64,000 bases of DNA from Azospirillum ramasamyi (lineage in GTDB: Bacteria > Pseudomonadota > Alphaproteobacteria > Azospirillales > Azospirillaceae): contig NZ_CP029833.1 in the NCBI RefSeq assembly GCF_003233655.1, forward strand, positions 124,001-188,000, read 5' to 3'. The notes beneath the pieces were generated by a model that saw only the letters and a program-made list of their open reading frames with translations, was not told the origin of the DNA and did no database searches. A program made the position numbers and the translations under genes. Below are positions 8,872 to 18,579 of the stretch, piece after piece. Positions within the stretch are counted from its first letter, which is position 1. Each line of letters starts with the position of its first letter.

Positions 8872-8885
8872 TTGATCTGTATCAT
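8872..8885 (+). promoter_or_regulatory. FNR/FixK-type box upstream of paaA
   Basis: TTGAT-CTGT-ATCAT matches the FNR/FixK consensus TTGAT-N4-ATCAA at nine of ten fixed positions. It lies 54 bp before the paaA start in the only AT-rich stretch of the gap. Phenylacetyl-CoA epoxidation uses O2, so an oxygen-responsive or Crp/Fnr-type control point is plausible. Whether it activates or represses cannot be told, because the transcription start is not known. Confidence 0.5.
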
Positions 8886-8938
8886 ATTTTTCCTTGAGAA
8901 ATTGTTCGCTGGACGCGCAATCCATCTCGGGGATGCCG

Positions 8939-9952
8939 ATGTACACGCAGGGTTTGGATGCCAAGACCGAGCAGTGCGCTCAACCGTCTCCCCGGCTGGT
9001 GACGGAACAGGAAGCCGCTCTCCAGGGCCGCTTCCAGGAGCGCGTCGACGCCGAAGAGAAGATCGAGCCGCGCGACTGGATGCCGGAGGGCTACCGCCGC
9101 ACGCTGGTCCGCCAGATCTCGCAGCACGCCCATTCGGAAATCGTCGGCATGCTGCCGGAAGGGAACTGGATCACCCGCGCGCCGACGCTGCGCCGCAAGG
9201 TCGCCCTGCTGGCCAAGGTGCAGGACGAGGGCGGACACGGTCTCTACCTCTACAGCGCGGCGGAGACGCTGGGCGTTTCGCGCGACGAGCTGGTCGGCCA
9301 GCTGCTGTCGGGCAAGGCCAAGTATTCCAGCATCTTCAACTACCCGACCCCGACCTGGGCCGACATCGGCGCCATCGGCTGGCTGGTGGACGGCGCGGCG
9401 ATCATGAACCAGGTGCCGCTCTGCCGCTGCTCCTACGGACCCTACGCCCGCGCCATGGTCCGCATCTGCCGCGAGGAGAGCTTCCACCAGCGCCAAGGCT
9501 ACGAGCTGATGCTGGCGCTGGCCCAGGGCACGCCGGAGCAGAAGCGGATGGCGCAGGACGCGCTGAACCGCTGGTGGTGGCCGTCGCTGATGATGTTCGG
9601 CCCGTCGGACGACCAGTCCGCCCACTCCGCCCAGAACATGGCCTGGAAGATCAAGCGCTTCTCCAACGACGAGCTGCGCCAGCGCTTCGTCGACGCCACG
9701 GTGCCGCAGGCGGAGTTCCTCGGGCTGACCATCCCGGACCCGGAGCTGCGCTTCAACGCCGAGACCGGCCATTACGAATTCGGCGCCATCGACTGGACCG
9801 AGTTCAACGAGATCCTGAAGGGCAACGGCCCCTGCAACCGCGAGCGCATCGAGGCCCGCCGCAAGGCGTGGGACGACGGCGCCTGGGTGCGCGAGGCCGC
9901 CGTCGCCCATGCCGCCAAACGCAAGCAGCGCGCCCTGAAGAAGGCCGGCTGA
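8939..9952 (+). CDS. paaA: Phenylacetyl-CoA epoxidase catalytic subunit PaaA
   Basis: PaaA is the di-iron catalytic subunit of the PaaABCE complex, which makes the 1,2-epoxide of phenylacetyl-CoA with O2. The protein shows the ferritin-like di-iron pattern: AKVQDEGGHGLYLYSAAE (E...E-x-x-H) and CREESFHQRQGYELM (second E-x-x-H). About 337 residues from ATG 8939 (MYTQGLD), slightly longer at the N-terminus than the E. coli protein. GGGG sits 6 bp upstream of this ATG; ATG 8933 and 8894 in the same frame are weaker choices. First gene of the paa operon. Confidence 0.95.
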   Translation: MYTQGLDAKTEQCAQPSPRLVTEQEAALQGRFQERVDAEEKIEPRDWMPEGYRRTLVRQISQHAHSEIVGMLPEGNWITRAPTLRRKVALLAKVQDEGGHGLYLYSAAETLGVSRDELVGQLLSGKAKYSSIFNYPTPTWADIGAIGWLVDGAAIMNQVPLCRCSYGPYARAMVRICREESFHQRQGYELMLALAQGTPEQKRMAQDALNRWWWPSLMMFGPSDDQSAHSAQNMAWKIKRFSNDELRQRFVDATVPQAEFLGLTIPDPELRFNAETGHYEFGAIDWTEFNEILKGNGPCNRERIEARRKAWDDGAWVREAAVAHAAKRKQRALKKAG

Positions 9953-9978
9953 CCAAGGAATTCCGAGGGGAAGAGACG

Positions 9979-10281
9979 ATGGATCGCCCAAACACCGATC
10001 GTAAGGACTGGCCGCTGTTCGAGATCTTCATCCGGCCGAAGAACGGGTTGTCGCACAAGCATGTCGGCAGCCTGCACGCCGCCGACGCCCGCATGGCGCT
10101 GGACAACGCCCGCGACGTCTACACCCGCCGGGGCGAGGGCGTCAGCATCTGGGCGGTTCCCGCCGCCAGCATCGCCGCCTCCGACCCGTCGGAGAAGGCC
10201 AGCCTGTTCGATCCGGCCGACGACAAGGTCTACCGCCATCCGACCTTCTACGACATCCCCGCCGACGTCAAAAACATCTAG
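9979..10281 (+). CDS. paaB: Phenylacetyl-CoA epoxidase subunit PaaB
   Basis: PaaB is a small subunit of the phenylacetyl-CoA epoxidase, thought to help the reductase PaaE engage with the PaaAC core. The 100-residue protein carries the family's opening WPLFEIFIRPKNGLSHKHVG and the middle MALDNARDVYTRRGEGVSIW, ending with YRHPTFYDIP. Length agrees with known PaaB. It starts 26 bp after paaA with a GAGGGGAAGAG ribosome site. Confidence 0.95.
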   Translation: MDRPNTDRKDWPLFEIFIRPKNGLSHKHVGSLHAADARMALDNARDVYTRRGEGVSIWAVPAASIAASDPSEKASLFDPADDKVYRHPTFYDIPADVKNI

Positions 10282-10296
10282 CGGGACGCACATCTG

Positions 10297-11064
10297 ATGA
10301 GCACGGATCTTCTCAGGGAATCGCTGTTCGCCACCGCGCTGCGGCTGGGCGACACGTCGCTGGTGCTGGGGCACCGGCTGTCGGAATGGTGCGGCCATGC
10401 GCCGGAGCTGGAAGAGGACATCGCGCTGACCAACGTCGCGCTCGACCTCGTCGGCCACGCCCGGATGCTGCTGACCTATGCCGGCGAACTGGAGGGCAAG
10501 GGCCGCGACGAGGACCGCCTCGCCTACCGGCGCGACGTCTTCGACTACCGCAACCACCTGCTGGCCGAGCAGCCCAACCGCGACTTCGGCCACACCATCG
10601 TCCGCCAGTTCCTGCACGATTCCTGGGCGGTGGAGCTGTACGAGCGGCTCTGCGCCTCGACGGACGCGACGCTGGCCGGCATCGCCGCCAAGGCGGTGAA
10701 GGAGGTGCGCTATCATGTCCGCCACAGCGGCGACTGGGTGGTGCGGCTGGGCGACGGCACCGACGTCAGCCATGCCAAGGTCGCCGACGCCCTCGGCCGC
10801 CTCTGGCCCTACACCGGCGAGATGTTCGAGCGGGACGAGGCCGAACAGGCGCTGGTCGCCGCCGGCATCCTCCCCGACCCGGCCGAGCTGAAGGCCGCCT
10901 GGACCGCCCGCGTCGACGCGGTGCTGGAGGAGGCGACGCTCGACCGCCCGGCCGACGGCTGGATGCAGAAGGGCGGCCGCCGCGGCGAGCACAGCGAGCA
11001 TCTGGGCTATCTTCTGGCCGAGATGCAGTTCCTGCCGCGCGCCTATCCCGACGCGACGTGGTGA
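10297..11064 (+). CDS. paaC: Phenylacetyl-CoA epoxidase structural subunit PaaC
   Basis: PaaC is the ferritin-like structural partner of PaaA in the epoxidase. The 255-residue protein has the expected helical blocks: LGHRLSEWCGHAPELEEDIA, DLVGHARMLLTYAGELEGKG, and VRYHVRHSGDWVVRLGDGT. Length is normal. It starts 15 bp after paaB and ends 7 bp before paaD, consistent with a single transcript. Confidence 0.95.
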   Translation: MSTDLLRESLFATALRLGDTSLVLGHRLSEWCGHAPELEEDIALTNVALDLVGHARMLLTYAGELEGKGRDEDRLAYRRDVFDYRNHLLAEQPNRDFGHTIVRQFLHDSWAVELYERLCASTDATLAGIAAKAVKEVRYHVRHSGDWVVRLGDGTDVSHAKVADALGRLWPYTGEMFERDEAEQALVAAGILPDPAELKAAWTARVDAVLEEATLDRPADGWMQKGGRRGEHSEHLGYLLAEMQFLPRAYPDATW

Positions 11065-11071
11065 GGGCGAG

Positions 11072-11593
11072 ATGCCGGATGCAGCAGGCTGCTGGGGACC
11101 GGAACCGGGCGCCGATGCGGTGGTGAAGGCCGCCTGGGACGCGCTGGCCGGGGTGATGGATCCGGAGATCCCGGTGCTGAGCATCGTCGATCTCGGCATC
11201 GTCCGCGCGGTGTCGGCGGACGCGGAGGGGCAGCTGTCGGTGGCCCTGACGCCGACCTATTCCGGCTGCCCGGCGACGAATGTCATCGTGCTGGAGGCGG
11301 AAACCGCGCTCGCCCGTGCCGGGCTCAACGCCCGCGTCTCGGTGGTGATCGCCCCGCCCTGGACGACCGACTGGATCAGCGACACCGGCCGCGAGAAGCT
11401 GGCCGAGGTCGGCATCGTTCCGCCGCCGGCATCGGGCAAGCGCGCCCTGACCGCACCGGAGGAAACGATCGCCTGCCCGCGCTGCGGATCGGAGGATACC
11501 CGCCAGATCAGCCGCTTCGGTTCCACCGCCTGCAAGGCTCTGCACGCCTGCAACGTCTGCCTCGAACCGTTCGACGTGTTCAAATGCCATTGA
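11072..11593 (+). CDS. paaD: PaaD, MIP18-type assembly factor for the epoxidase
   Basis: PaaD is a MIP18/DUF59 protein needed for activity of the phenylacetyl-CoA epoxidase, probably in metal-cluster assembly. The N-terminal part holds the DUF59 pattern (GVMDPEIPVLSIVDLGIVR, TPTYSGCPAT), and the C-terminal part a zinc-ribbon-like set of cysteines (CPRCGSEDT, TACKALHACNVC and FKCH). 173 residues, normal length. Downstream is a 73-bp gap before paaE, the largest in the first half of the operon. Confidence 0.93.
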   Translation: MPDAAGCWGPEPGADAVVKAAWDALAGVMDPEIPVLSIVDLGIVRAVSADAEGQLSVALTPTYSGCPATNVIVLEAETALARAGLNARVSVVIAPPWTTDWISDTGREKLAEVGIVPPPASGKRALTAPEETIACPRCGSEDTRQISRFGSTACKALHACNVCLEPFDVFKCH

Positions 11594-11666
11594 GTGGAAG
11601 CGCCGGCCGCGTTGCCCCCACCACTCCACCGGCCCGCCCCCAACCGGCCCGACCGAGGACCACCCC

Positions 11667-12746
11667 ATGACCACCCCCAGCTTCCACCCGCTGACCATCC
11701 GCGAGTGCCGGCGGGAAACCGCGGACACCGTGTCGATCGCCTTCGACGTGCCGGCCGATCTCGCCGACCGCTTCCGCTTCGTCCAGGGCCAGTACCTCAC
11801 CCTCAAGACCCATATCGGCGACCAGGAGGTGCGGCGCTCCTACTCCATCTGCTCCGGCGTGGGCGACGGCGAGCTGCGCGTGGCGGTGAAGCGGGTCGAT
11901 GGCGGCCTGTTCTCCACCCACGCCAACCAGTCGCTGGCGCCGGGCGCCGTGCTGGAGGTGATGACGCCGATGGGGCGCTTCCATACGCCCATCGACCCGA
12001 ACGCCGCCCGCACCTATGTCGCCTTCGCCGCCGGCAGCGGCATCACCCCGGTGATGTCGATCCTGAAGACCGTGCTGGCGCAGGAGCCGAAGAGCCGCTT
12101 CCTGCTGGTCTACGGCAACCGCACCGTCTCCTCCATCATCTTCCGGGAAGAACTGGAGGATTTGAAGAACCGCTACATGGGCCGGCTGGTCATCCACCAT
12201 GTGCTGAGCCGCGAGCCGGAAGAGGCCGGGCTGCTGGGCGGGCGCATCGGCGCCGGTCTGGTGCGCGAGCTGTGCGCCGGCCCGTTGAAGGCGGAGGACA
12301 TCGACGCCGCCTTCCTCTGCGGCCCCCAGCCGATGGTGGAGGAGGTGCGCGACGCCCTGGCCGCCTGCGGCACGCCGCCCGCCAACATCCATGTCGAGCT
12401 GTTCGGCACCCCGACCTCCGCGCGCCCGGCCGTGAAGAAGGCGGCTGCCGACACCCCCACCGACGCCGTGAGCATCGCCATCCTCCAGGACGGCAAGCGC
12501 AAGGAATTCACGCTGGCCTACGACGGCGAGAGCATCCTCGACGCCGCCCACCGGCACGGCGCCGACCTGCCCTATTCCTGCAAGTCCGGCGTCTGCTGCA
12601 CCTGCCGCGCCAAGATCCGCGAAGGCAAGGTGGAGATGGCCGAGAACTACTCGCTCGAACCGTGGGAGGTCGAGGCCGGCTATGTCCTGACCTGCCAGTC
12701 GCGCCCGCTGACCGAGCGGGTCGTCATCGACTTCGACGCCGCCTGA
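11667..12746 (+). CDS. paaE: Phenylacetyl-CoA epoxidase reductase PaaE
   Basis: PaaE passes electrons from NAD(P)H to the PaaA di-iron centre. The 359-residue protein has an FAD domain (RRSYSICS near residue 54), an NAD(P) domain (AGSGITPVMSILK), and a C-terminal plant-type 2Fe-2S domain with the cysteine pattern CKSGVCCTC and a final cysteine in LTCQSRP. Domain order (FAD-NAD-ferredoxin) and length fit PaaE. A ribosome site is weak; the start ATG 11667 follows a C-rich stretch. Confidence 0.95.
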   Translation: MTTPSFHPLTIRECRRETADTVSIAFDVPADLADRFRFVQGQYLTLKTHIGDQEVRRSYSICSGVGDGELRVAVKRVDGGLFSTHANQSLAPGAVLEVMTPMGRFHTPIDPNAARTYVAFAAGSGITPVMSILKTVLAQEPKSRFLLVYGNRTVSSIIFREELEDLKNRYMGRLVIHHVLSREPEEAGLLGGRIGAGLVRELCAGPLKAEDIDAAFLCGPQPMVEEVRDALAACGTPPANIHVELFGTPTSARPAVKKAAADTPTDAVSIAILQDGKRKEFTLAYDGESILDAAHRHGADLPYSCKSGVCCTCRAKIREGKVEMAENYSLEPWEVEAGYVLTCQSRPLTERVVIDFDAA

Positions 12747-12788
12747 TCCGACGCCGCCCAGCCAACGAGAAAAAGGAAACGCCCCGCC

Positions 12789-14468
12789 ATGACCACCACC
12801 CCGCAAGCGCTGTTCGAGACGCACGAGGCGACGCTGCAGAAGGCCGTCGAGGCCTGCCGCAGCCGCGCCTACTGGTCGGCCTTCCCCGAAATGCCGAGCC
12901 CGCGCGCCTATGGCGAGACGGCGGCGGCCGATGGCGAGGCGGCCTTCGCCGCCTGCCGCGACAAGCCCTTCGAGCTGGACCAGCCGGGCGTCACCGGAAC
13001 GGCGGGGGGTGAGCGCTCGCCCTTCGGCTTCGACCTCGGCATCACCTATCCGGTGTCGGACGTCGATGCGCTGGTGAAGGCGGCCAAGGCGGCGATGCCG
13101 GGCTGGCGCAAGGCGGGTCCGAACGGCCGGGCCGGCGTCTGCCTGGAAATTCTGAAGCGGCTGAACGCCCGCAGCTTCGAGATCGCCAACGCGGTGATGC
13201 ACACCACCGGGCAGGCCTTCATGATGGCCTTCCAGGCCGGCGCCCCGCACGCCCAGGACCGCGGGCTGGAAGCCGTCGCCTATGGCTGGAAGGCGATGAC
13301 CGACCAGACCCCGGCCGCCCGCTGGGAGAAGCCGCAGGGCAAGAACCCGCCGCTGGTGATGGACAAGCGTTTCGAGGTGGTCGGCCGCGGCGTCGGGCTG
13401 GTCATCGGCTGCGCCACCTTCCCGACCTGGAACGGCTATCCCGGCCTGTTCGCCAGCCTCGTCACCGGCAACGCGGTGATCGTGAAGCCCGGCCCGACCG
13501 CCATCCTGCCGCTGGCCATCACCGTGAAGGTCGCGCGCGAGGTGCTGGCGGACTGCGGGCTCGACCCCAACCTCGTCACGCTGGCGATCGGCGACTCGAT
13601 CGCCAAGGATCTGGCCCTGCGGCCGGAAGTGGCGGTGATCGACTACACCGGCTCGACCGGCTTCGGCGACTGGCTGGAGCAGAACGCCCGCCAGGCCCAG
13701 GTCTACACCGAGAAGGCCGGCGTCAACACGGTGGTGATCGACGGCACCGACGACCCCAAGGGCATGGTGCGCAACCTCGCCTTCACGCTCAGCCTCTATT
13801 CCGGGCAGATGTGCACGACGACCCAGGTCATCTTCGTGCCCAAGGACGGCATCCAGGCCGGGCCGGAGCGGATGAGCTTCGATCAGGTCGTCTCGGCGCT
13901 GGCCGCCGGCGTCGACAAGTTCCTGTCCGACCCGGAACGCGCGGTGGAGGTGCTGGGCGCCATCCAGTCCGACGCCACGCTGGCCCGCATCGACGAGGCG
14001 GCGAAGCTCGGCACCGTCGTGCTGCCGTCGCGCGCCATCACCCATCCGAAATTCCCCGACGCCCGCATCCGCACCCCGCTGATCCTGACCATGGATGCGG
14101 CCGACGAGGACAAGTACGGCCATGAGCTGTTCGGCCCGATCTCCATCATCGTGAAGACCGACAGCACCGCCGACAGCCTGGAACGCGCCGCCCGCCTGAC
14201 CCGCAGCAAGGGCGCGCTGACCACCGGCCTCTACAGCACCGACCCGCAGCTGATCGAGCAGGCGACCGACCTGTTCGTCGAGGCCGGCGTCGCCCTGTCG
14301 GTCAACCTCACCGGCGGCGTCTTCGTCAACCAGTCGGCGGCCTTCAGCGATTTCCACGGCACCGGCGCCAACCCGGCGGCCAACGCCGCGCTGTGCGACC
14401 TCGCCTTCGTCGCCAACCGCTTCCGCGTGGTGCAGAGCCGCGTTCCGGTTCTGGAGGCCGCGCAGTGA
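12789..14468 (+). CDS. paaN: PaaN-type aldehyde dehydrogenase of ring-opening step
   Basis: This 559-residue aldehyde dehydrogenase belongs to the PaaN group found in paa operons without the two-domain PaaZ. It should oxidise the aldehyde formed when the oxepin-CoA ring is opened. It has an ALDH core (FPTWNGYPGLFASLVTGNAV for the cofactor site; YSGQMCTTTQVIF with the catalytic Cys) and an extended N-terminus. No MaoC-like hydratase domain follows, so ring hydrolysis must come from another protein. Its stop overlaps the paaG start by 4 bp. Confidence 0.88.
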   Translation: MTTTPQALFETHEATLQKAVEACRSRAYWSAFPEMPSPRAYGETAAADGEAAFAACRDKPFELDQPGVTGTAGGERSPFGFDLGITYPVSDVDALVKAAKAAMPGWRKAGPNGRAGVCLEILKRLNARSFEIANAVMHTTGQAFMMAFQAGAPHAQDRGLEAVAYGWKAMTDQTPAARWEKPQGKNPPLVMDKRFEVVGRGVGLVIGCATFPTWNGYPGLFASLVTGNAVIVKPGPTAILPLAITVKVAREVLADCGLDPNLVTLAIGDSIAKDLALRPEVAVIDYTGSTGFGDWLEQNARQAQVYTEKAGVNTVVIDGTDDPKGMVRNLAFTLSLYSGQMCTTTQVIFVPKDGIQAGPERMSFDQVVSALAAGVDKFLSDPERAVEVLGAIQSDATLARIDEAAKLGTVVLPSRAITHPKFPDARIRTPLILTMDAADEDKYGHELFGPISIIVKTDSTADSLERAARLTRSKGALTTGLYSTDPQLIEQATDLFVEAGVALSVNLTGGVFVNQSAAFSDFHGTGANPAANAALCDLAFVANRFRVVQSRVPVLEAAQ

Positions 14469-15274
14469 GCGAGAAAATGGGGACCACTGAAAAGACCATC
14501 CTCCTCGACATCGCCGACGGCGTCGCCACGATCACGCTGAACCGGCCCGACCGGCTGAACAGCTTCACCGCGGCCATGCACGAGGAGCTGCGCGAGGCCG
14601 TCCGCGAGGTGCGCGACGACAAGGCCGTGCGCTGCCTGCTGCTGACCGGCGCCGGGCGCGGCTTCTGCGCCGGGCAGGATCTGTCCGACCGCGCCGTCGC
14701 GCCGGGCGCCCAGGGCCCCGACCTCGGCGTGTCGATCGAGACAAACTACAACCCGCTGGTCCGGTCCTTGCGCGCCCTGCCGATGCCGGTGGTCTGCGCC
14801 GTCAACGGCGTCGCCGCCGGGGCGGGCGCCAACATCGCGCTGGCCTGCGACATCGTGCTGGCGGCGCGCTCCGCCAGCTTCATCCAGGCCTTCTGCAAGA
14901 TCGGGCTGATCCCCGACAGCGGCGGCACCTGGACCCTGCCGCGTCTGGTCGGCCAAGCCCGCGCCATGGGCCTCGCCATGCTGGGCGACAAGGTTTCGGC
15001 CGAGCAGGCGGAAGCCTGGGGCATGATCTGGAAGGCGGTGGACGACGACAAGCTGATGGCGGAGGCCGGCGCGCTCGCCCGCCAGCTCGCCACCCAGCCG
15101 ACGCGCGGCCTCGCCCTCATCAAACAGGCGCTCAACGCCTCCTCCGCCAACGATCTCGACACCCAGCTCGACCTGGAGCGCGACCTCCAGCGCGAGGCCG
15201 GTCGCACGCAGGATTACCGCGAGGGCGTCGCCGCCTTCGTCGAGAAACGCGCGCCGAAGTTCGAGGGGCGGTGA
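14465..15274 (+). CDS. paaG: 1,2-epoxyphenylacetyl-CoA isomerase PaaG
   Basis: PaaG is a crotonase-fold enzyme that isomerises the epoxide to oxepin-CoA and also acts in later beta-oxidation. The protein (269 residues) has the crotonase oxyanion-hole loops: GRGFCAGQDLSDR and NGVAAGAGANIALACD, then IGLIPDSGGTW. The GTG start at 14465 is chosen because GGAGG lies 7 bp upstream and it gives a GTGA overlap with paaN; an ATG at 14477 is the alternative. It could be called PaaF, but the long 'SFIQAFCKIGLIPDSGG' block fits PaaG better. Confidence 0.88.
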   Translation: MSEKMGTTEKTILLDIADGVATITLNRPDRLNSFTAAMHEELREAVREVRDDKAVRCLLLTGAGRGFCAGQDLSDRAVAPGAQGPDLGVSIETNYNPLVRSLRALPMPVVCAVNGVAAGAGANIALACDIVLAARSASFIQAFCKIGLIPDSGGTWTLPRLVGQARAMGLAMLGDKVSAEQAEAWGMIWKAVDDDKLMAEAGALARQLATQPTRGLALIKQALNASSANDLDTQLDLERDLQREAGRTQDYREGVAAFVEKRAPKFEGR

Positions 15275-16791
15275 TGGCGGCGCTCGATCCCTCCGTCACC
15301 GTCGCGGTGGTCGGGGCCGGCGCCATGGGCCAGGGCATCGCCCAGGTCGCGGCCCAGGCCGGCCACCCGGTCCTGCTGGTCGATACCCGCCCCGGCGCCG
15401 CCCAGGCCGCCGTCGCGTCCATCGCCAAGGCCCTGACCGCCCTGGTCGAAAAGGGCAAGCGCACGGCGGCGGAGCGCGACGCCACCGTGGCCCGCTTGCG
15501 CGCCGTCGACGGTCTGTCCGACCTCGCCCCCGCCGGACTGGTGGTGGAGGCCATCGTCGAGGATCCCGACGTCAAGCGCCGCCTGTTCGCCGAGCTGGAG
15601 GACATCGTCGGCGAGGACGCCATCCTCGCCACCAACACCTCGTCGCTGTCCGTCACCGCCATCGGCGCCGGGGTGCGGCGGCCGGAACGGCTGGCGGGCC
15701 TGCATTTCTTCAACCCGGCGCCGCTGATGGCTCTGGTGGAGATCGTCAGCGGGCTCGCCACCGATGCATCGGTGCTCGACACGCTGTCCGACACCGCGAA
15801 GGCCTGGGGCAAGAGCCCGGTGCGCTGCCGCTCGACCCCCGGCTTCATCGTCAACCGCGTCGCCCGCCCCTTCTACGCCGAAGGGCTGCGGCTGGTGCAG
15901 GAACAGGCGGCCGATCCCGCCACCATCGACGCCGTGATGCGCGAGGCCGGCGGCTTCCGCATGGGGCCGTTCGAATTGATGGACCTGATCGGCCATGACG
16001 TGAACTTCGCCGTCACCCGCTCGGTCCACGCCGCCTATTTCGGCGACCCGCGCTTCCAGCCCTCGCTCATCCAGCAGGAACTGGTCGAGGCCGGGCGCCT
16101 CGGCCGCAAGACCGGCCGGGGCTTCTACGACCACGCCCCCGGCGCCGCCAAGCCGGTGCCGCGCAGCGCCGAACCCGCCGCCAGGCCGCGGCGCGTGACC
16201 GTGCAGGGCGGCCTCGGCCCCGCCGCGGCTCTGACCGGGCTGCTGCGCGAGGCCGGCATCCCGGTGGAGGAGACCGCCGGCAACGGCGTGCTGCTGGTGG
16301 ACGGCGTCACGCTGGCCCTGACCGACGGCCGCACCGCCACCGCCCGCGGGGCCGAGGAGGGCATCGCCCCGCTGGTGCTGTTCGACCTCGCGCTCGACTA
16401 TGCCAAGGCCGCCCGCGTGGCGCTGGCCCCCGCCGACGGCACGCCGTCCGAGGCGCTCGCCGCCGCCGTCGGGCTGTTCCAGGCGCTGGGCAAGTCGGTG
16501 TCGGTGATCGACGACGCCCCCGGTCTGGTGGTGATGCGCACCGTCGCCATGCTCGCCAGCGAGGCGGCGGACGCGGCGATGCAGGGGGTGGCCAGCGCCG
16601 CCGACATCGACACCGCGATGACCAAGGGCGTGAACTACCCGCTGGGTCCGCTGGCCTGGGCCGACCGCGTTGGCCTGCCCCATGTCCTGGGCGTGCTCGA
16701 CGCCCTGGCCCGCACCTATGGCGAGGACCGCTACCGCGCCTCGGCGCTTCTGCGCCGCAAGATTTCCGGAGGAAACCGCTTCCATGGCTGA
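15274..16791 (+). CDS. paaH: 3-hydroxyacyl-CoA dehydrogenase PaaH
   Basis: PaaH oxidises the 3-hydroxyadipyl-CoA intermediate with NAD+. The 505-residue protein starts with a Rossmann fold (VAVVGAGAMGQGIAQVAAQA), has the family signature GLHFFNPAPLMALVEIV and the catalytic segment TPGFIVNRVARPF, and a second C-terminal 3HCDH domain (from about 390). It matches PaaH in its doubled C-terminal domain. ATG 15274 overlaps the paaG stop by one base (TGATG), with GAGGGG upstream; GTG 15271 is possible. Confidence 0.92.
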   Translation: MAALDPSVTVAVVGAGAMGQGIAQVAAQAGHPVLLVDTRPGAAQAAVASIAKALTALVEKGKRTAAERDATVARLRAVDGLSDLAPAGLVVEAIVEDPDVKRRLFAELEDIVGEDAILATNTSSLSVTAIGAGVRRPERLAGLHFFNPAPLMALVEIVSGLATDASVLDTLSDTAKAWGKSPVRCRSTPGFIVNRVARPFYAEGLRLVQEQAADPATIDAVMREAGGFRMGPFELMDLIGHDVNFAVTRSVHAAYFGDPRFQPSLIQQELVEAGRLGRKTGRGFYDHAPGAAKPVPRSAEPAARPRRVTVQGGLGPAAALTGLLREAGIPVEETAGNGVLLVDGVTLALTDGRTATARGAEEGIAPLVLFDLALDYAKAARVALAPADGTPSEALAAAVGLFQALGKSVSVIDDAPGLVVMRTVAMLASEAADAAMQGVASAADIDTAMTKGVNYPLGPLAWADRVGLPHVLGVLDALARTYGEDRYRASALLRRKISGGNRFHG

Positions 16792-17242
16792 GATCCACAC
16801 CGACCCCCAATCCGCCGATCTTCAGAAATTGGCCGAAGCGGTCGGACGCGGCATGTACGAGCGCGACCATTGCGCCCAGGCCCATGGCATCGAGCTGCTG
16901 GAGATCGCCCCCGGCTATGCCCGCATGACGATGACCGTGCGCAAGGACATGGTGAACGGCCACGACATCGGCCATGGCGGCATGACCTTCACGCTGGCCG
17001 ACACCGCCTTCGCCTATGCCTGCAACGCGGCGAACGAGGTGACGGTGGCGGCGGGCTGCTCCATCACCTTCCCGGCTCCGGCGAAGCTGGGCGACGTGCT
17101 GACCGCCGAGTGCCGGGAGGTCCACAAGCGGGGCCGCTCCGGCGTCTACGACGTCACCGTCACCAACCAGGATGGCACGGTCGTCGGCCTGTTCCGCGGC
17201 CAGTCGGCGCGCATCTCGGGGACCGTGATCCCGGTCGAGTGA
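16784..17242 (+). CDS. paaI: Hydroxyphenylacetyl-CoA thioesterase PaaI
   Basis: PaaI is a hotdog-fold thioesterase thought to free CoA from dead-end phenylacetyl-CoA products. The 152-residue protein has the diagnostic block NGHDIGHGGMTFTLADTAFA, with the catalytic Asn/Asp region and the core helix. The ATG at 16784 overlaps the paaH end by 8 bp and has GGAGGAAA upstream. The frame remains open farther up inside paaH, but without a ribosome site. Confidence 0.95.
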   Translation: MAEIHTDPQSADLQKLAEAVGRGMYERDHCAQAHGIELLEIAPGYARMTMTVRKDMVNGHDIGHGGMTFTLADTAFAYACNAANEVTVAAGCSITFPAPAKLGDVLTAECREVHKRGRSGVYDVTVTNQDGTVVGLFRGQSARISGTVIPVE

Positions 17243-17310
17243 TCCGGGAAACGTGACCGCCCCTGGCAGCCACGCCCACGATCCCCATTTGTTTGTTTCT
17301 GGAGCGAACC

Positions 17311-18519
<1,209 letters not shown>

Positions 18520-18579
18520 ACGAAAACCGGCAACCGGCCGCCAAGCGCCGGGCATCGTTACGAAGGGGAGAAGCGCACC

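Noticed and set aside
11580..14357. 925-codon open frame on the - strand across paaE and paaN
   Set aside because: Composition is shadow-like (Gly, Arg, Gln, His, no family motif), and the + strand genes are certain.
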